The notes beneath the pieces were generated by a model, which was not told the origin of the DNA, searched no databases, and saw nothing but the letters and a program-made list of their open reading frames with translations. This document shows, in pieces, positions 44,644 through 50,820 of a stretch of DNA of 50,820 nt. Numbering within the stretch: position 1 is the stretch's first letter; each line of letters opens with the position of its first letter. Made by a program: the position numbers and the translations under genes. The DNA is from Verrucomicrobiales bacterium (GTDB lineage Bacteria; Verrucomicrobiota; Verrucomicrobiia; Verrucomicrobiales; DEV007): assembly GCA_028280355.1 (NCBI GenBank), contig JANQMB010000316.1:1-50820 (forward strand), given 5' to 3'.

Positions 44644-45185
44644 GTCGTTCCCTGCCGATCGCCGATCGCCAGGCGGCTGGCGATACACCGGCGCAGGCTG
44701 GAGCGGAGGCGGTGGAGCGTGACGCTCAGCGATGGCATCGACCTGCCCGTCTGCGAGGAGTAGCGCTGGAGCTCGGCCTTCGACGTATAGCGCGCCTCGA
44801 CGAGGTCGCGGTCCTCCGGGCGCAGCTTCGCCATACAATGCTCGAGCGCCTGGTGCCTGCGCAGCAACCATTCGGAGCTATACTCGTCGTCCTCGTCGGC
44901 CATAGTCTCGACGACGTCGTCGTCGAAGACGAGCCACTGGCTGCGCCTCAGCCTCTTGCGCTCGTTCATCACCCGGTGGCGGGCGACCGTGAACGACCAG
45001 GCACGGAAGTTGGTGCCCAGTTCGAAGCTATCCTTCTTCTCCCAGAGGATGATGTTGATGTCCTGCAGCAGGTCGAGGATGTTGGGGTGGTTGGGGATCA
45101 AAGAGAGGACAAAGGACCGCAGCATCCCCTGGTGCTCGGTGAGCAACAGGGCAAACTGGCGGGTCTGTTCGCTGTCGTTCGGCAT
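44640..45185 (-). CDS. ECF-like sigma-70 factor (Rhodopirellula/Verrucomicrobium-type)
   Basis: 181 aa (MPNDSEQTRQFALLLTEHQG). Region 2 is visible at about 38-78 (LLQDINIILWEKKDSFELGT, NFRAWSFTVARHRVMNERKR). Region 4 is at about 115-172 (HQALEHCMAKLRPEDRDLVE, SKAELQRYSSQTGRSMPSLS, VTLHRLRSSLRRCI). The stop codon overlaps the FecR start by 4 bp, so the two are translationally coupled and probably form a sigma/anti-sigma pair. Its likely targets are surface-protein genes such as those downstream; this is inference. The frameshifted copy at 35162-35715 is its paralogue. Confidence 0.92.
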   Translation of the reverse strand: MPNDSEQTRQFALLLTEHQGMLRSFVLSLIPNHPNILDLLQDINIILWEKKDSFELGTNFRAWSFTVARHRVMNERKRLRRSQWLVFDDDVVETMADEDDEYSSEWLLRRHQALEHCMAKLRPEDRDLVEARYTSKAELQRYSSQTGRSMPSLSVTLHRLRSSLRRCIASRLAIGDRQGTT

Positions 45186-45248
45186 AGTTTCGGGCGCCGC
45201 CTCACCCTGGTGCAGTTCCTCATGTGGGGATTTCTTAACAGGAAATCC

Positions 45249-45276
45249 CCCCAGAGCCCGAAAAAGGGGCCTGGGG
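45249..45276. repeat. Hairpin with an A/T-run loop in the spacer downstream of the DUF1501 gene
   Basis: CCCCAGAGCCC (45249-45259) pairs with GGGGCCTGGGG (45266-45276) apart from a one-base bulge; the loop is GAAAAA (T-run on the minus strand). It may help end transcription of the 45433-50820 operon before the sigma promoter, but the T-run is inside the loop and not after the stem. Confidence 0.35.
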
Positions 45277-45303
45277 AACCTCAGGGGAGCATAACCCGCC
45301 CCC

Positions 45304-45324
45304 GGCGGCCTCGTCGAGGCCGTC
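45304..45324. repeat. GGCGGCCTC hairpin, copy 2
   Basis: GGCGGCCTC-GTC-GAGGCCGTC, one mismatch from a perfect 9-bp stem, followed by CTACC as in the copy at 17062-17082. It is a dispersed short repeat; no MITE-like ends are seen around this copy. Confidence 0.5.
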
Positions 45325-45384
45325 CTACCGGTCTGGGGCTGAGAACGCCCTACCGCCCGTCGCCCAGAGCCACCGGGCTCAGGC

Positions 45385-45447
45385 CGCCGCTCAGCTCAGG
45401 ATGTCCGCCGCTCAGCTCAGGATGTCCGCCGCTCAGCTCAGGATGTC
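45385..45447. repeat. 3 x 21-bp tandem repeat spanning a stop codon
   Basis: CGCCGCTCAGCTCAGGATGTC occurs three times without mismatch (one A/T letter beyond 20 bases, listed only to define the unit at 45385-45405). On the minus strand each unit reads GAC ATC CTG AGC TGA GCG GCG. The first unit met by ribosomes therefore encodes the DUF1501 C-terminus DILS-stop, and the next two are identical untranslated copies. Confidence 0.9.
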
Positions 45448-46893
45448 GAAGACCGGCTCCACCGGCTCGACGCCGGTGAGGCGCTGGTCGAGCCCCTGGT
45501 GTTTCACCGACAGGCGGTTGTGGTCGAGGCCGAGCAGGTGCAGCAGGGTGGCGTTGAACTCGTGGATGTGCACCGGGTCCTCGGTGATGTTGTAGCTGAA
45601 GTCGTCGGTGGCGCCGTAGACGATGCCCGGCTTGACTCCGGCGCCCGCCATCCAGACGGTGAAGCACTTCGGGTGGTGGTCGCGGCCGTAGTCCTCGCGC
45701 GACAGGGCGCCCTGGCAGTAGATCGTGCGCCCGAACTCGCCGCCCCAGATCACCAGGGTGTCGTCGAGCAGGCCGCGCGCCTTCAGGTCCTGGATCAGGG
45801 CGTAGCTGGCCTGGTCGACGTCGCGGCACTGCAGGGGCAGGTCGCGGGCGATGGTGCCGTGCTGGTCCCAGCCGCGGTGGAAGATCTGCGTGAAGCGCAC
45901 CCCGCGCTCGGCAAGGCGGCGCGCCAGCAGGGCGCAGTAGGCGAAGGTGCCCGGCTTGCGCGAGTCCGGGCCGTAGAGCTCGAAGGTCGAGTCGGGCTCG
46001 CCCTTCAGGTCGGTGAGCTCGGGCACCGAGGTCTGCATCCGGTAGGCCATCTCGTACTGCGCGATGCGGGTCTGGATCTCCGGGTCGCCGAACTCCTCGT
46101 AGGCCCTCGCGTTGATCTTGTTCAGCGCGTCGAGCATGGTCCGCCTGGTGCCGGGGTCGACGCCGGCGGGGTCGGAGAGGAACAGCACCGGGTCGCCGGC
46201 CGAGCGCAGCAGGACGCCCTGGTGTTTGGAGGGCAGGAAGCCCGAGCCCCACAGGCGGTTGAAGATCGCCTGCGCGTCGCGCTTCGACGACCAGGTGGCG
46301 TTGAGCACCACGAAGGTCGGCAGGTTCTCGTTGCTGCTGCCGAGGCCGTAGCTCAGCCAGGAGCCCAGGCTGGCCTTGCCGGGCAGCTGGTCACCGGTGC
46401 AGATGTAGGTGATGGCCGGGTCGTGGTTGATGGCCTCGGTGTGCATCGAGCGGATGAAGCACAGGTCCTTGGCCATCTTCTTGGTGAACGGCATCAGCTC
46501 GCTCACCCAGGCGCCATCGGCGTTGTTGTCGACCTTCTCGAAGGCGTACTTGGAGGGCGCGATCGGGAAGCGCTTCTGCCCGGACGTCATGGTGGTCAGC
46601 CGCTGCCCCATGCGCACGCTCTCCGGCAGGTCCTTGTCGAAGAGCTCGCCCATCGCCGGCTTGTAGTCGAACATGTCGATCTGCGAGGGCGCCCCCGACA
46701 TGAACAGGTAGATGGCGCGCTTGGCCTTCGGCGCGATCTTGCGGAAGGCCGGCGGGACCTCGCCGGCGGCGACCGCGTCGCGTGCCATCAAAGAGGACAG
46801 CGCGGCGCCGCCCAGCCCCATCGCCCCCGACCGGAAGAAGTGCCTCCGGGTCCCGGCGTTCAGGTTCTCGGCGATGGGGGACGGGATGTCCAT
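45433..46893 (-). CDS. Tat-exported DUF1501 protein (second copy)
   Basis: 486 aa. The N-terminus carries a Tat-type signal ([20 protein letters not shown], about 15-34). DUF1501 motifs are [69 protein letters not shown] and [20 protein letters not shown]. It has the same length as the protein at 29978-31438 and is clearly related to it, though differing throughout, so the duplication is old. Its C-terminal codons lie in a 21-bp tandem repeat. It starts 22 bp after the exported oxidoreductase and is the last gene of the DUF1553-oxidoreductase-DUF1501 operon. Confidence 0.92.
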   Translation of the reverse strand: MDIPSPIAENLNAGTRRHFFRSGAMGLGGAALSSLMARDAVAAGEVPPAFRKIAPKAKRAIYLFMSGAPSQIDMFDYKPAMGELFDKDLPESVRMGQRLTTMTSGQKRFPIAPSKYAFEKVDNNADGAWVSELMPFTKKMAKDLCFIRSMHTEAINHDPAITYICTGDQLPGKASLGSWLSYGLGSSNENLPTFVVLNATWSSKRDAQAIFNRLWGSGFLPSKHQGVLLRSAGDPVLFLSDPAGVDPGTRRTMLDALNKINARAYEEFGDPEIQTRIAQYEMAYRMQTSVPELTDLKGEPDSTFELYGPDSRKPGTFAYCALLARRLAERGVRFTQIFHRGWDQHGTIARDLPLQCRDVDQASYALIQDLKARGLLDDTLVIWGGEFGRTIYCQGALSREDYGRDHHPKCFTVWMAGAGVKPGIVYGATDDFSYNITEDPVHIHEFNATLLHLLGLDHNRLSVKHQGLDQRLTGVEPVEPVFDILS

Positions 46894-46915
46894 GGGCTCC
46901 GGGGTTGGGGCGGGC

Positions 46916-48229
46916 CTAGAGGTTCTCGACCTCGAAGCCCTTCCGGTAGGTGCGGCGGAGGATCTTGTTGGCCGCCGGGAGGTTGGTGACCTTGAGGCGA
47001 GCCTCGTCCCAGCGCAGCTCCTTGTCCGGGAAGCGGTTGGCGACGCAGCCGAGCAAGAGGGACTCGGTGAGCCGGCCGGCGAAGTTGAAGTTGGCGCTCG
47101 CCTCCCCTTTGCCGAGGGCGGCGTCGGCCCACTGGTGGTAGTGGTTGACCCGGTCGAGCGCCGGCAGCTTGACCTTCTGGTATTTCCCCTCGGCGTCGTA
47201 GAACTGCGGGTTGCCGATGTGCGGCAACAGCATCTGCCCCTTCTCGCCGATGAACAGCGAGGCCTGCCCGGGGAGCCTGGTCTCGCCGAGCTTGACGTCC
47301 TTCGGCGGGGCGTAACCGCCGTCGTACCACTTCCAGATCATCTTGTCGGTGGTGTACTTGGTGCCCGGGAACTCGTACTCGACGATGTTCTTGCTCGGGT
47401 GGCCGACCCCGGTCGGCTTGCGGCAGGTGGTCTTGACCTTGGTGGGCGCGACCAGCGCCAGGGCGCGGAAGGGGGTGTCGAAGATGTGTACCCCCATGTC
47501 GCCGAGGGTGCCGGTCCCGAAGTCGATCAGCTTGCGCCAGCCGCCGGGGTGGTAGACGCCGTTCTTGAACGGCCGCTTCTCGGCGGTGCCGAGCCACATG
47601 TCCCAGTTGAGGCCGGCGGGCACCGGGTCCTCGCCCTCGAACGGGCCGCCGTCGTACCCCCAGTTCTTGTTCGACCAGGCGTGCACGGTGTGCACCTTGC
47701 CGATGACGCCGCTCTGGATCAGGTGGGTGGCGGTGCGGTACTCGTTGCTGGAGTGGATCTGGATGCCCATCTGGGTCGCCACGCCCTTCTCAGCCGCCAC
47801 CAGGCGCACCTGGCGCGCCTCGTAGACGTCGTGGGTCAGCGGTTTCTGGCAATAGACGTGCTTGCCGAGGTTGAGGGCGAGCATGCTGGCCGGCGCGTGG
47901 GTGTGGTCGGGGGTGGAGACCACGGCGGCGTCGATCTTGTCGCCCAGCTTCTCGAACAGCTCGCGGTAGTCGTCGAAGGTCTGGGCGTCGGGGCTCTGCT
48001 TCTTGGCCCCCTCGAGCCGCCCGGAATCGACGTCGCACAGCCCGGCCACGTGGACCTTGGGGTGCGAGCGCAGGGCGCCGCGGTCGCTGCCGCCCATGCC
48101 CCCGACCCCGATGTGGACGAGGTTGAGCTTGCCGTTGGGGGACTGTGCCCAGGCGCGGGAGGGAAGGAACTGCACGCCGGCGAAGGCGGCGCTGGTCTTG
48201 GCGATGAACTGGCGGCGGGTGGTTTTCAT
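46916..48229 (-). CDS. Tat-exported Gfo/Idh/MocA-family oxidoreductase (second copy)
   Basis: 437 aa. Tat signal [20 protein letters not shown] ending near RAWA. Rossmann segment [20 protein letters not shown] and CDVDSGR. At the position of the usual EKP it has QKP ([11 protein letters not shown], about residue 130), so the lysine is kept. C-terminal domain features include [20 protein letters not shown] and [20 protein letters not shown]. It is distinct from the copy at 557-1840, which has EKP. It is flanked by a DUF1549/DUF1553 gene 80 bp upstream and by DUF1501 22 bp downstream, an arrangement that suggests a shared exported process on an unknown sugar-like substrate. Confidence 0.92.
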   Translation of the reverse strand: MKTTRRQFIAKTSAAFAGVQFLPSRAWAQSPNGKLNLVHIGVGGMGGSDRGALRSHPKVHVAGLCDVDSGRLEGAKKQSPDAQTFDDYRELFEKLGDKIDAAVVSTPDHTHAPASMLALNLGKHVYCQKPLTHDVYEARQVRLVAAEKGVATQMGIQIHSSNEYRTATHLIQSGVIGKVHTVHAWSNKNWGYDGGPFEGEDPVPAGLNWDMWLGTAEKRPFKNGVYHPGGWRKLIDFGTGTLGDMGVHIFDTPFRALALVAPTKVKTTCRKPTGVGHPSKNIVEYEFPGTKYTTDKMIWKWYDGGYAPPKDVKLGETRLPGQASLFIGEKGQMLLPHIGNPQFYDAEGKYQKVKLPALDRVNHYHQWADAALGKGEASANFNFAGRLTESLLLGCVANRFPDKELRWDEARLKVTNLPAANKILRRTYRKGFEVENL

Positions 48230-48309
48230 ATCGGGATGTGGTGATCGGGTTTGGGTTGGTAGATCGTTCGGGGAAATCGTGGAGGTCGGTGACCCGCCAC
48301 CTTGCAGAG

Positions 48310-50820
48310 CTAGTTCTTTGTCACAAACTCGTCAAGGTTGAGGACCAGGCTGGCCACCATCGTCCAGGCCGCCAGGCGCACCGGCCCCCCGCTTGTCGAG
48401 GGGGTCTCGCCGATGGCGATCAGGGCCTTCGCCGCGGCCGGGTCGGCCCGGTAGTGCGCGAGGTGTTCCCCGAAGGCGCCGCCGAGGATGGCGAGCTCGT
48501 CGGGGGTCGCCGCGCGCCCGAGGGCGCGCTCGATCAACGCTGCGGGGATCTCGGCGTCGGCCCGGTCTTGGAGGCGCTCGGCGAGGGCGCGCGCCGCCTC
48601 GACGAACTGGGGGTCGTTCATGAACATCAGGGCGTGCAGCGGCGTGTTGGTGCGCTCGCGGCGCACGCTGCACGACTCCCGCGACGGGGCGTCGATCATC
48701 TGGGGCGGCGGCGCGGTACGCTTGAAGAAGGTGTAGAGCGACCGGCGGTGGACCTTCTCGCGGCCGCTGTCCCGCTTGAAGCGGGCGGTGTTGGAGCTGG
48801 TGTAGGCGACCGCATACCAGAGCCCGTCCGGCTGCGGGGGTCTGACCCCCGGCCCGCCGATCTTCTCGACCAGCAGCCCGCTCACCGCCAGCGCCTGGTC
48901 GCGCAGGGCCTCGGCGTCGAGCCGGAAACGCGGGCCGCGGGCAAGCAGCCGGTTCTCGGGGTCGCGCCGGTAGAGCTCCGGCGCCGCCTTCGAACTCTGC
49001 CGGTAGGTCGCCGACATCACCATGGTCTTCATCAGCGCCTTGACGTCCCAGCCCGACTCGCGGAACTCGACCGCCAGCCAGTCGAGCAGCTCGGGGTGGC
49101 TCGGCCATTCGCCCTGCGAGCCGAAGTCCTCGGCGGTCTTGACGATGCCGACGCCGAAAAGCTGCTGCCAGAAGCGGTTGACCGCGACCCGGGCGGTGAG
49201 CGGGTGCTCCGGCCCACACAGCCAGCGCGCCAGGCCCAGCCTGTCGTTCGGGGCGCCCTCCGGCATGGGGGGGAGGAAGGCGGGCAGCGCGCGGCCGACC
49301 TGTTCCCCCTTCTTGTCGTACTCCCCCCGATCGAGGATATGGGCGGGCTTCGGAGTCGCGCTCTCCCTCCAGATCAGGGTGGTGGGGAAGGCCGCCTCGG
49401 TCGCCGAGATCTGTCCCTCCAGGGCGGCGATGGCACCGCGGACCGGCGCCATCGCCTCGCGCGCCCCGAGGTCTGCGTGCTCGAGATAGTACCGCTTCAC
49501 CTGCGCCCGCTCGTCCCCGGCGAGCGCAGCGGGGTCCTTGTTGAGGATGGCCTTGATCTCCGCCGGGGCGGCGGCGCCCGAACCGGCCCGCTGGTCGGCG
49601 ATCCATTTTGCGAAAGAGCGGTACCCGTTACCGGCGCCGGTGACCCCCGCCCGGTCCCAGTACATCGCCCCGTCGAACTGGGTGAAGGCCCAGCCCCCAA
49701 GCTTCGCCCCCGCCTTCAGGCCGACGCTCGCCGCCGGCACCTCCAGGCGCACCCAGGCGCCGGCCGCCGGCAGGTCGCCGGCGCGGAACCGCTGCGGCGA
49801 GTTGTCCTTGCCCCAGGAGATATGGTTGCCGCCCCAGTAGGCGCGGTGTTCCCAGCTGCCACCGACGTTGAACTGCAGCATGACCTGTTTCGGCGGATCC
49901 TTCGGGTCGAGGTAGACATAGACGAACAGCGCGCTGTCCCCGGCGACCTCCAGCGGCTCTCCTGTCCCCATGAAGAAGTGTTGCCCCATACCGGAGGCCT
50001 TGCGAAACATCGACCTGCCGCCGCTGTAAACCGGCTCGCCCTTCGCCTTGTCGCGCCAGTTCCAGTCCCCGGTCAGCTTGGCACCCGGCGGCGGGGCGTC
50101 GTCGACCCAAACCGTCTCCACCGGCTTCGGAGACCCACCGCCACCAGCAGGTTCGCTGTACTGGTAGCCCCCCAGGGCGCGGTCTAACTCGACGCGTTTC
50201 GCGGCGATCTGCGCCTTGAGGCCGGCGATCTTCTCCAACCCCTCGCGGGTCGGCGCCTTGATCACCGGCGCGTGGTCCTTCTTATTGCCATCCATCGGGT
50301 CGGCCTCGAGGCTGTTGAAGTAGGCGGAGAGCTGGTAGAACTCGCGCTGGGAGACCGGGTCGAACTTGTGGTCGTGGCACACCGCGCAACCCGCCGTCAT
50401 CCCGAGCATGACGGTGCCGAAGGTGGAGACGCGGTCGACGACGTTGCGCACGTAGACCTCCTCCTTGATCGAGCCACCCTCGTTGGTGGTCACGTGGGCG
50501 CGGTTGAAACCGGTGGCGACCTTCTGCTCGACCGTCGAGCCCTCGAGGAGGTCGCCGGCCAGCTGCTCGGTGATGAAGGTGTCGTACGGTTTGTTGGCGT
50601 TGAAGGCGTCGATCACCCAGTCGCGGTAGGGGTAGAACTCGCGGTAGTTGTCGAGGTGCAGCCCGTGGGTGTCGCCGTAGCGGGCGGCGTCGAGCCAGTA
50701 GCGGGACATGTGTTCGCCGAAACGCGGGCTGGCCAGCAGGCGGTCGACGGCGCGGCCGTACGCGGCCGGCGAGGTGTCGGCGGCGAAGGCGGCGATCTCC
50801 TCCGGCGTCGGCGGCAGCCC
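48310..50820 (-). CDS. DUF1549/DUF1553 (PSD1-type) protein, N-terminus cut by right edge
   Basis: The frame is open from a stop at 48310 to the window end (about 836 residues). The part before the ATG at 50709 still reads like family sequence (GLPPTPEEIAAFAADTSPAA, RAVDRLLASPRFGEH), so the gene starts outside the window. Seen are DUF1549 (SRYWLDAARYGDTHGLHLDN and [20 protein letters not shown]), a beta-rich carbohydrate-binding-like middle (LFVYVYLDPKDPPKQVMLQF, WVRLEVPAASVG) and DUF1553 ([60 protein letters not shown]). The cytochrome-like PSCyt1 part expected at the N-terminus is not in view. First gene of the operon ending at 45433. Confidence 0.92.
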   Translation of the reverse strand, partial: GLPPTPEEIAAFAADTSPAAYGRAVDRLLASPRFGEHMSRYWLDAARYGDTHGLHLDNYREFYPYRDWVIDAFNANKPYDTFITEQLAGDLLEGSTVEQKVATGFNRAHVTTNEGGSIKEEVYVRNVVDRVSTFGTVMLGMTAGCAVCHDHKFDPVSQREFYQLSAYFNSLEADPMDGNKKDHAPVIKAPTREGLEKIAGLKAQIAAKRVELDRALGGYQYSEPAGGGGSPKPVETVWVDDAPPPGAKLTGDWNWRDKAKGEPVYSGGRSMFRKASGMGQHFFMGTGEPLEVAGDSALFVYVYLDPKDPPKQVMLQFNVGGSWEHRAYWGGNHISWGKDNSPQRFRAGDLPAAGAWVRLEVPAASVGLKAGAKLGGWAFTQFDGAMYWDRAGVTGAGNGYRSFAKWIADQRAGSGAAAPAEIKAILNKDPAALAGDERAQVKRYYLEHADLGAREAMAPVRGAIAALEGQISATEAAFPTTLIWRESATPKPAHILDRGEYDKKGEQVGRALPAFLPPMPEGAPNDRLGLARWLCGPEHPLTARVAVNRFWQQLFGVGIVKTAEDFGSQGEWPSHPELLDWLAVEFRESGWDVKALMKTMVMSATYRQSSKAAPELYRRDPENRLLARGPRFRLDAEALRDQALAVSGLLVEKIGGPGVRPPQPDGLWYAVAYTSSNTARFKRDSGREKVHRRSLYTFFKRTAPPPQMIDAPSRESCSVRRERTNTPLHALMFMNDPQFVEAARALAERLQDRADAEIPAALIERALGRAATPDELAILGGAFGEHLAHYRADPAAAKALIAIGETPSTSGGPVRLAAWTMVASLVLNLDEFVTKN

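Overview
The window looks like chromosomal DNA of a GC-rich member of the Verrucomicrobiota (PVC superphylum). I infer this from gene content rather than from any marker gene: paired DUF1549/DUF1553 cytochrome-like proteins and DUF1501 proteins, Tat-exported Gfo/Idh/MocA oxidoreductases, very long LTD/CotH/LamG surface proteins, PEP-CTERM proteins, and an ECF-like sigma factor overlapping a FecR gene. Nearly every gene lies on the minus strand; the AraC-type regulator at 16091-16993 is the only clear plus-strand gene. No tRNA, rRNA, CRISPR array or complete transposase gene was seen. Both window edges cut genes: a two-component-type propeller protein on the left and a DUF1549/DUF1553 protein on the right.

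Layout: (1) 1-1840, start of a propeller sensor, then an exported oxidoreductase. (2) 1979-15752, exported surface proteins: a discoidin-like/ASH/LamG protein, two giant LTD-CotH proteins and a LamG PEP-CTERM protein. The spacers here hold repeats and candidate operators. (3) 16091-23534, a sugar-utilisation-type locus: AraC regulator, then a convergent four-gene operon (secreted six-hairpin-type protein, amidotransferase-like protein, sugar porter, AGE-family epimerase). A 254-bp MITE-like element sits between the convergent genes. (4) 23732-29630, two more copies of the ~630-aa surface protein plus two PEP-CTERM proteins. (5) 29978-34539, a DUF1553-DUF1501 operon. (6) 35038-35715, a sigma factor broken by an 8-bp tandem duplication, followed by a fused remnant of a FecR gene and a surface-protein tail. 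(7) 35853-40811, a third giant LTD-CotH protein. (8) 41018-45185, an intact sigma-FecR pair followed by two exported proteins that share the FecR ectodomain. (9) 45433-50820, a DUF1553-oxidoreductase-DUF1501 operon.

How it may work together (inference): the cell appears to devote this region to large secreted or surface-anchored carbohydrate-binding-type proteins and to periplasmic oxidative/polysaccharide-handling complexes. Expression is probably set by sigma/FecR surface signalling and by AraC-type control. Two interchangeable C-terminal tails occur on related ectodomains: a PEP-CTERM tail and a conserved 'TSxDLxxW ... RxFxRxxV'-like tail. Non-coding DNA is rich in short repeated elements: a 35-bp direct-repeat element, a 38-bp inverted-repeat element, a GAGCGTGAGCGAG palindrome and a GGCGGCCTC hairpin. 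Several sit at comparable places upstream of exported-protein genes.

Most promising observations: the FecR protein whose ectodomain is duplicated in the neighbouring exported proteins, with a decayed sister locus 8 kb away; the 35-bp direct-repeat operator candidate; the LamG domain spliced into the middle of another fold in the 1514-aa CotH protein; and the TA-flanked MITE-like insertion.
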